This document shows, piece after piece, positions 23,612 through 36,795 of a DNA stretch of 64,000 nucleotides. Under the pieces are notes generated by a model. It searched no databases and was not told where the DNA came from. It was given only the letters and a program-made list of their open reading frames with translations. A program made the translations under genes and the position numbers. The stretch lies in assembly GCF_014805625.2 (NCBI RefSeq), contig NW_023998415.1:35632595-35696594 (forward strand), in the 5' to 3' direction. This stretch comes from Glossina fuscipes. Taxonomy: Eukaryota > Arthropoda > Insecta > Diptera > Glossinidae. Numbering within the stretch: position 1 is the stretch's first letter; each line of letters begins with the position of its first letter.

Positions 23612-24660
23612 TAATAGGTGCTTGCATCTATATTGATCAGTGATATGTATTGGCGAAGATAATAGGAAATATCGATGAGCACAACAGCAGTTCAATTCTT
23701 CCCCTACATAAAATAACACTTTTCCATTGACTTACCCACCATATACAGATGCTAATCATGGGGCGTACTGTTGTTGTCTGATTTGAAAGAAACTGCTGCC
23801 GAAGCCCATTCAACACTTTTACAAGGTTATCGCGATGCTGCTCCATCATATCCCAATTCTTGGTTTTGGTTTCAACGGTTTAAAAATTGATAATTTTAAT
23901 GTCCATGACAGAGAACGGACAGGAGGACCAAAAAAGTTTAAAGACAATGAATTGCGAGGCCTATTGGAGCTTATACTCTCAACGAACTCTCGAGCAACTT
24001 ACCACTTGATGAATCAACTATTTTTAGGCGTTTGCATGCGATGGGAAAGATCAAAAAAGAGGAAGAATGGGTACCGTGCGAACAGACTGAAAATGCCATT
24101 TCAATATTGCGGTTTCATTGTTACACAGGCAAATAAAAAAGAAGAGTTTTTTGTGGCGTATTATAATTGGCGACGAAAAGTGGATCTACTAGAACAAGCC
24201 GAAGCGGAATACTCATGAGCGTAAGGCAGAAGCATGGCGGTGCCAGTAAGATGTAGTGTATTATGAGCTGTTAAAACCGAATGAAACTGTTCCTGCAGAT
24301 GTACACCGACGTTAATTGAACAAATTGAATGGTGTGTTGTTGCACGAAAGACTAGCAATAAGAGCTAACAGACGCAAAGTCACACCTTGCAAGAGTTGTC
24401 AAGGATACACTGTTGCTTGCACCTCAAACCGGCTATCTCCCTTAGCTAGCGTACTCACCAGATGTAGCTCCTTCTGATCACCACTTGTTCAGATCGGTGC
24501 AGCATGGCTTGGCTGGCACGCGGTTTTGAAATGCTGAAGAAGTGAGAAAATGAGTCGATGATTGGATCGCTGCCACACCTTGCCAGAAAGCGGGGAAAAA
24601 GTAGTAGAAACTGTTTTGATTAATATGCGTTGTATCAATTTTAATTTGAATTCAATTTTC
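23612..24660 (+). mobile_element. Degenerate mariner element, nearly full-length transposase
   Basis: The plus ORF 23835-24218 starts in the N-terminal DNA-binding half and shows DRERTGGPKKF, an ELRGLLE segment and a 'MRWERSKK' region matching the usual HAMGKIxK block in a shifted frame. After the stop, frame-broken pieces spell VVYYELLKPNETVPADVHRR, LNGVLLHERLAIRANRRKV and, in other frames, parts equivalent to LFRS and SPDVAPSD. The 5' edge TAGGTGCTTGCATCTATATTGATCA resembles the 14.2-kb copy's edge, so both belong to one mariner subfamily. Multiple stops and frameshifts make it inactive. Confidence 0.8.
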
Positions 24661-24971
24661 ATTCTCTTATGGTGTTTGATGTGCCTCTGAGTAGTTAAGC
24701 AAGTCTAGCCTCTCGATTAATTTAAGTATTAATATTTATGAAAATATATTTAATGACTTTTCTCCTTCGGAGCTATATTTACGTTTAGTCTATCCACATT
24801 TATGTATGTATAAAATATTTAATTAATATCTGTTAAACCAGGCATTACAACACTTCAAGCATAAAATTCAACACTTGATGCTTAAGACATTTTCAATATT
24901 CATTAACGAATTGTAGATGAAAGCAGCTGACGCTTGTAAAAGCATATACGTCATATATATGCACACATGAA

Positions 24972-25016
<45 letters not shown>

Positions 25017-25308
25017 ATATATATCTATATATATGTATATTTAAATGATCTTGAGAGCAGGACTCTCCTCCATTATAGATGAAAGTAAAAAACGATCAAA
25101 TTACAAGTGACAACAAGTTGATATGGTTTATCAATTCAACTTTACTATGTACGCCTGTGTTTGGTAAAAGTGCCACAGAACTGATTGCAGCTAAGAGACG
25201 GGTAATTTGATATTTACAAACCTAAACTAGAGGGGGATAATTACAAAAAACAAAAAAAAAAAAAAAAAAAAAAAATTTAAAAAGATTTTATTAAAACTGA
25301 TCCAGGTA

Positions 25309-25341
<33 letters not shown>

Positions 25342-25799
25342 ACAAAACGGTCTTCTTCTCTTCTCTTTCTGAAATATTCTTTTGTTTCCTTATTTTACTT
25401 TGTTGGTTTTTCTAAAGTGATGGCACTTTTTGTTTCTTGTTAATGTTTAAATAATTTGTGCTATTAGAGCAGAATATAATTTTAGTCTTAATGGCTTACT
25501 TGTCAGAATGCAATCAGTTTCGTTTTTTATAATATCTGGGCGATCCCTTGCCCCGCATATACCGCAGAGCCGTATTGAAGACTCTAAAGTAACCAGAGTT
25601 ATTCGTGATTTTGATAATAGAAATTCACTGTTTTTTTACAAAAATTCATAAACCACCGTTCACCGTTCATTTTCGCATCGACTTTAGCTACATCTTCATC
25701 TGATAATGGAATCTAAAAATTTTAATTGTTTCACTTTATGAGCGAAGAACGAGGAAAAAATTAATTGGTTTCTGTTTTTTTATTTTTTGATCACAGAGG
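24661..25799. other. Gene-free DNA with (AT)n and poly(A)/poly(T)
   Basis: (AT)n lies at about 24975-25034. Poly(A) at 25250-25275, poly(T) at 25310-25321 and poly(A) at 25323-25341 follow. No gene recognised. Confidence 0.5.
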
Positions 25800-26095
25800 C
25801 GGGTTCTTTGACATTAGATTTTAATACCAACCTCTATGCAAGAATTTGCATTGGTGTTAGTGTCATATTTGAAAATGAAATCTTAATTTTTGCGATCAGT
25901 CGTGTGTTCTTCATATATAGACGGACAGGCGAGTACGCTTCAATCGATTCAAATTAGATATTGATCAAGAATGCATATATTATACTTTAAAGATCCCTTG
26001 AACGTTCCCACTGGGTATTACACAAATGTTGTTAAAATGAATCCATGTCCGTTCTTCTGGAGTGGGTGTAAAAACATGATACCAGCCAGAGATAG
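25800..26095 (+). repeat. Interspersed repeat fragment (first family)
   Basis: 'gacggacaggcgag...caatcgattcaaattagatattgatcaagaatgcatatatt' and 'gatcccttgaacgttcccactgggtattacacaaatgttg' are family modules. The 62-codon ORF here is a repeat shadow. Confidence 0.5.
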
Positions 26096-27000
26096 AGAAT
26101 TTAATCTCTTTACTCAGGTGGATATCGGAGAGATCGTCTTACAGTCTACAGACGCATAGTAAATGGCTTCGAGAACTCAATGCATAATTGATTTCGAAAG
26201 AGCAACAAATTGTTTTTAGCATTAAACTTTAAATGTAAGGTATTTCGTCATCAGTCAGGCGAGTAAAAATAGATCATTTCCGAATCCCATTGTGATTGAG
26301 TTTGTACGTATTTATTATCAGGTTTCTAATGCTGAGTTTTGGTGTACGTTAGATTACATTCAGGTTATATCTCTTGTGACCTTGGGGAATTTATATTTCA
26401 AATCTGTTCAGGTAATGAAGAATGAACCTGATATTTGCCATATTGTCATTAGAGAGGTGTCGCTCAATTGATTCGAAACATATTACTTTTGCTATAAAAA
26501 ATATATATATATACATGAATTTTCTTTTTTTTTTATTATCATTAATGTATTTTTTATTAGGTTTTCGTAAGTCATTTTGGTTAACTACATTTTACTTCTC
26601 ATTAAGAACATTTTCTAGTAAAGGTGCACCTACTTAACATTGGATTAGCTAGCGGAAAAATCCAATTATACTCACAATATCTTTATACATATATAATTAT
26701 TTTGAAATGATTTTAATCCACTTTTCAATTTATTTCCTTTGATTCTGTATCTAACTAGATTGGCCTCAAAGGCCATAAATACGAGAGCAGTTGTTTTTCT
26801 CTCTACGGACTACATGTTCGAGATATGAATTACGATTGTTTAATTTGTCTCCCGCTTAATTCATATTTATTTGGCTATTGTGGACTAAGTTTTACAATCC
26901 TAGACCCGTCGAAAATAGATGTCTTGAATTATCTTGTACGTATATGTACGATTTCTTGCTGTCGAAAAAAATGGATCAAAATATCTGCATTAAATTTTAT
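26096..27000. other. Gene-free AT-rich DNA
   Basis: No gene or element recognised. Confidence 0.4.
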
Positions 27001-27235
27001 GTGAAGAATGAATTTCAGATGCTCCAACTCAAAAAATAAATGTTAGAATGTTGCCAGTGACATTTGTCGTGTCAAAGGGACAAAGTTTTGCTACGATCCC
27101 TGGAGGAGCTCAAGGGCATAACAAAAAACGCGTATCAAAAGTGCTTCGAGGATTGGAGAAAGCGCCGGCACAAATGAAATCCCACTAGGGGCGATTACTT
27201 TGCAAGGGACAAACTGGATATATATTGATATATAA
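27001..27235 (+). mobile_element. mariner-like transposase C-terminal tail relic
   Basis: One plus frame gives LEELKGITKNAYQKCFEDWR followed by KRRHKC, and then, after a disruption, RGDYF with a gap. This pattern is typical of the extreme C-terminus of a mariner group (xxFQKCFEDWKxRWHKCI..GDYFEGD). The rest of the element is not visible. Confidence 0.55.
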
Positions 27236-28672
27236 AAATAAGTATTTTTCGAGAAAATTAAAAAGTCATATTCTTATTTTTTTGCACACATCTCGTACGA
27301 GCCGCCGGATAGTCGAGTAGACAACACTCGCCGCCAAATCGCAGCGACGTAGACCATGCTTGGTCGTAGCTATAGAGTAAGTACTCATTCGGTAAAGGCA
27401 TAACACATGCCGCTTGGGCATACACCCACTAGATTGTGGTCACGCCCATTTTATCACCCTTTCTTTTACCAATTCTTAGCGATCATCACAGCGGCGCAAT
27501 GAAGTCTTAGGCGCAAACATTTTTGCGATTGTTTCAGTTACAGCGACTGAAAATTAAAAAGATAACAAAGCAATTTTCTATCAAAAATTTGGTGTATCAT
27601 GTAATTTAATGAATTTATTCGTATAAAATTTAACTTTACGTAAATTTCGATATCAAGAGTTGTTACTTCAAGCAAATAGTGGAAGCAATAAAGGACAACA
27701 ACTGGTGCATTATGTAAGATGCAAAATCAAATGGAGGTGCGATGAACCTTAATGCAGTATATGTAAGTAAAGCATTAGATTCCGAAGTATTTTCCAAGTC
27801 ATGCACGAGAAACTTGAAAATCGTTTCGAAAATCAACAAATGGAATTAAAGTTTTGACGAAAAAAAACTTTCCGCACCCGGTATGAGATGAGCTTTTTTT
27901 AACATAACATAAGAAGTAATGTGCAAGAGTTATCAACAAATCGGTCCATATACAAGTATGAAAATATATATATTAAAATGTATTTGATCCTTTGAACCCT
28001 TTCTAACGAATTAATTCACAGCTTCATAATTTTATCATGAATCATGCATGCATGCTATGATACGTTATCAACGATAAGAGTTTTCGATCTACTCTACGAG
28101 CGAATGTTGCGGATAGGCAGAGATTTATTATTTTCATTTGATTTATGATATTGAGTGCGTTAAGTTAGTAGGATAAACATTGCAGTAGTAGGTAGTTGTA
28201 TCCTTCTGTTTTTGCATTTCATAGATGTACTGTGAAAACGGTTACCTAGAGATTGATTGTCATTGTCAGTAAAGCATATCCGATCAGGCCTTCATTTCTA
28301 AGCAATTTTTCGAATAATTTTATGAGATAAGCAAGAGTAAATACATCATTTATGTGTGTGTATGTACATCTATCTGGAAAAAAAAGGAAGAAAAACAGAC
28401 AAAAAAATAAATGAAATATCTTTGTAATGTTTGTATACAAAAACCTTTTAAAAGTGATATGAAACAATAAAAAAAAAAAAAACAAAAAGAATTACAAAAA
28501 ATGTTGTATTGCTGCACACGTGTGCCCCAAAACGAGCACTTTATGCAGAGGCTTAAGAAATCGTTTCTTGTTTGGGTCGATTTCAAGAAAATCATTTTGA
28601 ATTTGGCCTCTCTTTCGAGAAAAATAAATTACCCCCTATAGGGTTTTATAGTAGTATAGTACTCCTCGTCTT

Positions 28673-28705
<33 letters not shown>

Positions 28706-30254
28706 TGATATTACTTTCAGTGATGCGAAGATAGCAATCTATGTTATGTGTTGAAATACCTATTAGGAGTACGCGTGTGTGTGTGTGTGCGCATGTCTGC
28801 GTTAAAGTATATTTCGGTTTACCCATAAACTGAGGTTTCATCTGTGTAAACCAGACTTTCGGTTTTTTTCTTGTTTTTGTTTTTTTTCAATTTTTATTTT
28901 TAAGGGTAGATTGTTTTTTCCTTTATTTTCGTTTAATTCTTTGTTCTTTCCTCGTACACAGGCATATGTGATATAAACTGAAATTGAAATTTATGTTGTT
29001 TTCTTCTTTGCTTTGTTAAGAAATATTTCAGTAATTATTGTACAGTTTGTTCAAAGAGAAGTTGGAGAGGTTGCAGCCAATTAAATGTTAACCTGATTAG
29101 ATATTACTTTCAATTAAATGAACTAATTATTGTAGACATTTTTGCTTATGACCTAATGATAATCTTATTGTTCTAACCGATAAGAAATTTGTAACGCTTC
29201 AATACGTCCCTAATATAGTAAATACATAAACTTTATAAGATGTTAAGTCTACATTCATATCTTCGAATAAATAATTTTAGATTTCCACGTTTTATTTACT
29301 TTTATTTGGAATCATCATAGGTCAATATACGAGGTTACAGTAGTTATTATATATCGTATGCATAGAAAGAACTAAAGACTACTTAAATGATCTCCTTGTT
29401 CCTATCGTTAACCATTGCCCATAGTTAACTCATCTCATCAGACGAAAGCATTTAAGGAGCCATCAAAGGATCGTAAAGTCAGCGGGAGCGCATTTCAGTC
29501 ACGCTTTATAGAAGAAGCGTGTAAGACGAGCGTGCGTCATGATATGTTCAACTTGAACTGGCAAGTGCGGATTCATTTTGTATAATTTCCGTAAAGTGAG
29601 ACTTATTTTCGCAGAGACAACGTCTGAATTCAGTTTGCGATCCCGAATTACCCTCAGACATGATATCGCTTCCACCCAATTAATAAGTTTCTCAATTAGT
29701 TTAATATTCAAGTTGGAGGTGCCAGCCTGGAAATCGCTTCACTCTTACTTGTGCTGCGTATTCTCCATCAACCAAAAATTAATGCGAGCTAGGAATTGGT
29801 TAATCCCAGTTTCGCGAGTATTGTCACAATCGTAGCTATAAATCTTCGCTTACGAAGTCGAAAAAATCATTCCCGAATAAATTGCACAGTAAGTCCGAAG
29901 AGAATTCAATTACTGACTCATCATGATCATGCGGTTGTGTCTTAAATTGTTATCTTCATACAATTGATACAATAAACTTCGTATAAGAATTACTAAACTA
30001 ACTTAGAGTTAACTAAGCAAATACACGGATTATGAAGGAGGCCGAGCAAACCATAGTTAGAGTAGCCCTGGAATACGCCTTAGAGATTAAATAAAGTAAA
30101 TATAAATCATATTGACACTACCCCTTTGTCTTTCGGCCAGTTCGCTTGCTATTTAAGTACACGGAACCATAAAAATTGAGAAACTTGCCGTACATATCCA
30201 CGACTTGACTGAGGAAACGGCACTAATTAGTCCAGAGCGATGGGACAATTACTT
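27236..30254. other. Gene-free DNA with poly(T) tract
   Basis: Poly(T) of about 31 lies at 28674-28704, preceded by poly(A) at 28470-28482. A short (GT)n is at 28775-28790. ORFs overlapping the homopolymers are low complexity. Overlapping ORFs on both strands near 29500-29835 show nothing recognisable. Confidence 0.45.
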
Positions 30255-30400
30255 GTTTTTCATTTTTCAACCCATCGCCGGCGGATGAGGAATATACTCA
30301 CTTTCTCGAAACGTGTGCAACGCCCAGAGGGAAGCATCAGAGACCCCTGCAAAGTATACGAATTCTTGATCCACATGGAATTCTGAGTCGAGAGTCGGAT
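30255..30400 (-). repeat. Interspersed repeat fragment (first family)
   Basis: 'cccatcgccggcggatgaggaatatactcactttctcgaaacg' followed by 'tgcaacgcccagagggaagc...agagacccctgcaaagtatacg'. It matches 56360-56460 almost module for module. Confidence 0.6.
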
Positions 30401-30689
30401 TAATAGCCTGATTGCGAAATTTCGCGATAATCTGTTAATATATTATCTATCCGTAGACATGAGATATGTTGAATATAATAAATGTCATAATATGTGCTTG
30501 AATACAAGCCTCTCGTGGATATGAGGCAGGGCGATCTAAACAGATAATAAGTTGTTTTTTTTTTTTTTTTTTTTTTTTTCTTTGCTTTGGAAACATAATT
30601 ACGTAATTACGGTATGGGGATGGTAGAACTTAATAGGGATCTATATGAACTAAAAAAATAGTTGTAGAAGCAACATATATCGCACATCC

Positions 30690-31110
30690 AAAAATATTTT
30701 CCCTAAATGCATGCGCGGACACGTGCGACTTCCTGATCCGATCGTTACTGGGGATGAAAAGTGGATTTATTTTGAGAATTCAAGGCCAAGGCCACTATCC
30801 GCATCGACCATAAGATCGAATCGCTGCTAACAGCAATTAATGGATTTAGCGATCAGTGTAGCAGAGGAAATGAACGAGATGATTTTATTCAATTAAAATG
30901 CTCTGCCACATGCGGCAAAGCGGTTCGCGGCACATTGCGAGCACTCAACTGGAAAATGCTGGCCCAGGCGCCTTACTCGTCAGATTTTTCTCCTTTCGAT
31001 TATCATGGGTTTGCAGTGATGATTCACAGCCTTGTTGAGCAGTATTCGCGGGAAAAAGAGAAGCTTTTTAAAGAGGCGATATTTATCGATTGCCCGCCAT
31101 AGGCATTAAG
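30690..31110 (+). mobile_element. mariner relic of a second subfamily
   Basis: The plus strand gives VTGDEKWIYFENSRP, the second-Asp region typical of mariner. After frameshifts it gives GTLRALNWKMLAQAPYSSDF, SPFDYH and IHSLVEQYSREKEKL, which cover the third catalytic-Asp block (YSxDxxPxDYHLF). The wording differs clearly from the 14.2 and 23.6-kb copies, so it is a separate lineage. It is frame-broken and has no complete ORF. A poly(T) tract precedes it at 30555-30579. Confidence 0.75.
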
Positions 31111-31629
31111 AACTTGATAATATTTCAAAATTATTGCTCCCCTGTTTTCCCGCTTTACATTTTTTTTTTTTTCAAAAATTCAGTTTATATAAGACCAAGT
31201 TCTCATCTGTTTGAACTTAAGGCGTAAAATTGTGGCGAACAACTAGCTACTAACTTAAATGCACGAAATACTTTAAAAGTATTAACTTTAGAATCTGCGT
31301 GTAGTTGTTCACACCCCTATCAATGAGATTTCATGATGTTAAAGATCAAGCTCAACGCTTTTTTTTTCATAATATATTATATATAATTTTAGACTGAGAA
31401 ATCTCACAAGTCTGACGACTAGCTGAACCCAATGAAGGAGACTGAAAAGAATTCATTTACTGCATTTAGTAACTAGAAATTAATTACTTCAAAGCATTAA
31501 TTATGTCAAACCATTCCATTAAAGCTATTTATTTTTGGACATATTAGATCTCCGATATTTACAACACTTTCTTATAAAATGTACTTCATGCCTTTATTGA
31601 GTAGATAGTAACTAAATTTATGTAATATT
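31111..31629. other. Gene-free AT-rich DNA
   Basis: No gene or element recognised. Confidence 0.4.
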
Positions 31630-31955
31630 CTGCACGATCCTACTTATAGCGGTTTTTCAAAGTAAGGCGTTCTATGGGAAATGTTCGAAAAAGCGGTTCC
31701 ATACCAATTATTTTCAATGTAATTGATCCATGGGCTAAAGCACGTCAGTGCAGAAGATTTCGCGAAATGATCGCAGAAATTGCGATCCGCAAGTTGAGCG
31801 CAAAAATGCATGGATAGACTGGATAGCAGACGGACGGACAGACTGACATGGTTAGATTGATTAAAAAAGTGAACCTGATACTTCTAGGTATTGCATACAT
31901 CTAAACAAGCTTACTATTTAGCACAAGTGTTGTAGGGTATAAATAAAAAGAAAAA
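31630..31955 (+). repeat. Interspersed repeat fragment (first family)
   Basis: 'tttttcaaagtaaggcgttctatgggaaatgttcgaaaaagcg' (also at 38390) and 'gacggacggacagactgacatggttagattg' then 'gttgtagggtataaa' identify it. Confidence 0.55.
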
Positions 31956-34654
31956 TAAATTGTTTTTTTTTGCAACTGTGGGCAAGCGGACAATTAGACA
32001 AGTGAGATGTATTTGTAAAATAGAGTCAAATTAGAAAGACATTTTTCAAATACTTCGAAGGATTTCAGAAAGCAAAGAATGAGTTTAGCGCGTTACAAAT
32101 TCATGTTACGCAGTTATATATCGCGATGTAGAAAACATGTTATGATATACAAAAATACGACAAAAAAAAAAAAAAAAAATTCAATAAAGAAAACAATCGT
32201 TTGCATTAGTTTCTTAGGTTTTAAAGATTATGTTGCTTGCAGGTTGAAAGTTTATTTATATTCATTCACGTTCACGTATAATAGTTAAAATTAATATTTA
32301 ACATAATGTATTCATAATAGTAGCAATCGAAAACTCGAGTTATTATATTGTAGGCGAGGATCGTTGAAAACGGTAAACATAACCTTAACTATAATGCTTC
32401 ATTAGAATTTTGTTCAAGTAATTCCTGTTGCTAAGCGAAAAATACCTGTTTTGGGGAGAGAGAAATGAACATTAAACAATTTGAATTCATAACCGACTCA
32501 AGATTCTCAAATTACAAAAAGAAAATGATTTCAAGCATTTTCATTATTAGATAAAGCTGACGATGCAGCACCCTACCCTATTCTCGCTTTACCGTTCTTT
32601 TCCAATTATGTTAATTTTTATTCTCTTGAACTCTTACTCACTTAAAAGATAGTAGATATAGGGTTCAATCTGATACGAAAAAAATAGTATAAAATTTAGC
32701 AAGTATTAGCGGTTATTATAAACGTTGCAAATACGTACACTAAGTTATTACACTTTGGCTAAGCAGTAATGTTAACGGCGATGCGATGCCTGTGAAATTT
32801 TCATTTTTATACCTTCGGATTTTATTTCGCTGAATTGAACAGTGTTGTTGTTGTTGTTGTTATATGCGATAGCATTCAGTTATACCTAAATATTGGTTTT
32901 GTTTATTCTAAATTTGTTTCCATCTCGCACACGGCGTTTAACAGCAACATGCACGCACTGACAGAATACCTGCCGTGCGGCTTGTATTCCTAATGTTTGG
33001 TAAATATTTTCTCTTGTTGTTATTGATTTGTTATCGTCTCTTAGGTTTTGTTATTTCTTAAAAATTTTCTTTCTTCTCATTTTTCTTTTGTTCAGCTTCT
33101 GTTAAAGGAGACTTTTATTTTAATGCTTTTTTTTCTTTCCTTCCACTGATTAATGTCATGAACGTGACGATTTATTCTACAATTTTCTACAATTGAATTA
33201 TTATCATTACATTCTATGAAAGCAATATTCTTTTATGTATAAGAGAAATTGTCTGGCTTCCCAACAATATTAGGGATAGAGCAGCCATAACGTGTATAGA
33301 TTAAAAAGTGAACATCAATATTAAGCAACGGATATATAATAGAATTTCTTTATAAGTGTTGATCTTTTTTCAAAATGATTTGATAAGTTTTTCTTTGCTA
33401 TATTTTATTGAATATTTGATAGATGAGAAGATTTTGATATTTTATCTTAATTTTATATCGTTTCGAATTTTTTTTTTTTTCACATTTTGATGCACATTTG
33501 TACACACAATCCTTTCCTTTGTGAACATTCGAAGTGTAGTGAAACAGTCTACTTGTACATTTACACTTAACTTGGCGACTGATGTCGAGCAACCGCTACT
33601 TGTAATATAACCTCAATGCATCTTACATGCACCACGTATACAAAGGCAGATGATGGATTCCATTGCTAAGTCTTTTCAACGTAAATTTTCGCTTTCGGCT
33701 CAATGGCTCGGGCGTTATGCAAATTTTTTAACATTTAGTCAAGTCAGCAACCGAGCCGTTTCATACATTTCGAAATGTACCAGTGAAGATGATATTTTTA
33801 TATTTCACGTCAGGGCATATTAAGCTGGTTGATGCATGATACATGAGACGTTAAATCGAGACCTCACAAAAATAATCGGGTAGAGTGAAGCTAATAGTGT
33901 GAGCTTTAACGCCACAAAAACATATCGCTGCTCCTTTAACTCATAGGGAGAGTAACGACCAACCCTCTTCTTTGGTGGTGTTAATGTAGAAGGATCGGCT
34001 ACTCTTGATGTTCTGAGCAGGAGAATACAAAGTGATGATGGTTAAAGAGAACTTACATTCGGAGTGTGGGAAGATGTAGTTAAATGTAGAAGTTTTTAAA
34101 AACTGTGCAAAAAATGGTTCAATGCAGCCGATATCCACTTTACACCACCTATATCCGAACGGAATTAGTCTATTACCCGCTTGTGAGAGCGGGATCCTTT
34201 AAGTCTCACTTGGGGACGCTCGACCGCGAAAATCTCAGGTTCTCATGCGCGATGAAAGCGTGTCCAAGCGTGTCACTCTCCTTGAGCATGTAACGGCAAT
34301 TTTCCAACAGAGACACAAGGGATATGTCCATCAATTAAGTCCTTTAACAGGATTACAGGGCTTTCTCAGCATTCCCACCCACTTGCCCAGTAATTGCCTG
34401 TTTCTCGTATGATGGACTACCACGATTCGTCACACGATTAATCACACTGTGCGCCTTTGAAACAACTTACCGGAAGGGTCTTTCCCGCTGTACCTGCTAC
34501 GTCCATGTTTAAATCAAATATAGACAAGCAATACTTTCTCCTTTCATCATTCTCTACCTACAGTCCTGCCTGCACGTATAGCGGACTGTGCTTGAATACA
34601 AAAAAAAAGAAAATTTGTTTTACATGTATGCAACACGCGGCAGGACTTGAGATT
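31956..34654. other. Gene-free DNA, with a GC-richer patch at 34.14-34.55 kb
   Basis: Poly(A) lies at 32162-32179 and (GTT)n at 32843-32861. The stretch 34140-34550 is noticeably less AT-rich than its surroundings and may be a transposon remnant, but I recognise no protein in it. Confidence 0.4.
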
Positions 34655-34850
34655 TTTCCACCGTTTATTATAGCAATCGATTCAGAAAGTGATTCTGAGT
34701 CTGATCATGCATGTCCATCTGTTCATCATATTTTTGTGTTCAATTCATAGGTCGTGGTCCTTAAGACATTTAGAAGAAATTTGTTAAACTGTCCAAGGAT
34801 GAACGTTGTTCAAAATGATTCGGATCAGATCACTTTTTCCTCTATTTTCC
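34655..34850 (+). repeat. Interspersed repeat fragment (second family)
   Basis: 'ccgtttattatagcaatcgattcagaaagtgattctgagtctgatc' followed by 'tgtccatctgttcatc'. It parallels 23.4 kb. Confidence 0.5.
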
Positions 34851-36055
34851 ATATAACATAACGCGTTATGAGCGTGACTCATCGTTTGATCGTTTTTAAA
34901 GTTTGATAAAAAATTTCGGAAAATAACTTTGATCGATAAAATTTTAAAATGAATATTGCAACACAATACACACAATGCACACAAATTAGTAAAACATTTT
35001 TCTTTCTTTTTATTATGCTCGGATAGATCATGACTTTAGAGTAAAGTGTGTGTCCCAGAGCGAGTTCACTTTTGCAAATACTTTGTTCTCCTCGATTTCT
35101 ACAATGACTTTTTTATTGTGTGCTTATTTTGTATCTTTGCGATGATCGTGAAGTTCAAGGCAATTTTTCTCAAAGTTAATATAAAATCATTGCCTACTTT
35201 TAGCCCTTACCTTATTATTATTTCAGTATAATAATATGTGACATGAATTAAATAAAAAAAGAAAAAAGTTATTTGTTTTTATCAGTAAATTAAAAAAGTT
35301 GTATTTAAATATTTTCTCAGACAAAGCGATTGTTTGTTGTTGAATGCTGATGTAAGTAAAGATGCAAATTGTTGTTGTATATTCGCTTAAAGATCGATTT
35401 GCTAGATAAGAATAACAAAGAATCCAGTTGACAGCCAGAGACAACTACAATGGAAGATTTGATGGTTTTTGAAGCGATCTGTAAAACTAAGATAAAATGG
35501 GTGAAGATAGATAGATATGTGCACACAAATCAAATCGAACACTCGCTGAAGCAGAAATCCTGATTGGTGTTAAATCGTAGGACTTATTAAGATATGAGAG
35601 CAGCCATTAATGTATGTGGTGTATGCGGACAATCGCTTTTGTTTTTCATTTCCTTCTTTTTTTTTTCATTTTAAAAGCATACTTATTACTTATCACAAAC
35701 ATTCATTTAACCTTAAAATACCTTAAAAATAAATTCGTTTTTGTTTATTTCTCTTTTAGGATTTCATATTTTTATCGATAAGATTTAATCTAAATCTGGT
35801 ATTATACAGGAGTTTGAATTTTTTGCAATTCCCAAGGCGTAAGTAGAGATTTAGATTTCAACACGTCCGATAAGGATATAATCTTTGCATGTTAGCATTA
35901 GTAAGATAAGTGAAAAGAGAGTTATCATAACCAGTTCTTAGAGTTTGGAAAAATTTCTACAAATGTAAGGTAAGCACATATCTTATCGGATTTGCCTTGC
36001 ACATACACCTTCGTTTCATTATGTCCTACAACACTTGTACGTATATTAAGTTTCT
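34851..36055. other. Gene-free AT-rich DNA
   Basis: No gene or element recognised. Confidence 0.4.
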
Positions 36056-36795
36056 ACGGACGTATGTAATGCCCAGAAGGGCTTAAAATATACTCACTTG
36101 TTATTTTATCGACCAATTCAGAATCATCTTCTAAATCGATCTAAGTCTGTCTGCCCATCTAATGTCTGTCCATGCTTTCATTCACCCGACCTGCTCAGAT
36201 GAATAAATTGCTAAAGATTTTGTAGCCATTTAGGAAGCGGTTAGAAACCTAAGCATTTGTGAGTATTTCCACCTTTTTTTTTTGAAAAAAAAAAAATTCT
36301 CTACGTATTCCTAACCTTGGCGTCACTGTATTGTTACCTTGAAGACCTTGAAGTCAACCGTGAGTTTGCGTCGAAATTTTAGAAAAATATTCATCGAAAT
36401 TCACTTAATATAGTTGGAGTTTAAATGTTTTTAGAGTTCAGAGAAAACAAAAAAAAAAAAAGAAAAATATTGCATCACTGATGCTTTTCCAGTAGAGTCA
36501 ATTAACTGAGTCGTAAACATAAGCAAACGCTTGGTGTTGTGAACGTTTGCGATATATTTGCGGAGAATTTGCGAATTTCTTCGCCTACTTCATTTTATAA
36601 TGTGTCATAAAGTCAGTTATTTTCGCAAAACTCTTCCAAGGCACAGAAGGTAAGATAAACTGAATAAACTTTTCGCCAGTTTTAAGCGAAAGAAGCAAAC
36701 ATCGTGGAAGTCACGACGCGGTATACGACGGATAACGACGATAAGTATAAAACGCTCGGTCGCGGCCGAATGTAATTTTCTTGCTTGCTACCGCT
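36056..36795. repeat. Two interspersed repeat fragments
   Basis: 36060-36200 has 'gcccagaagggcttaaaatatactcac...cgaccaattcagaatcatcttc' and 'ctgtctgcccatctaatgtctgtcc'. 36690-36795 has 'ggtatacgacggataacgacgataagtataaaacgctcggtcgcggccgaatgtaattttcttgcttg', a family end. The middle part is unrecognised and carries a poly(A) run at 36449-36461. Confidence 0.5.

Noticed and set aside
24161..24358. 65-codon minus ORF
   Set aside because: Antisense shadow of the mariner transposase.
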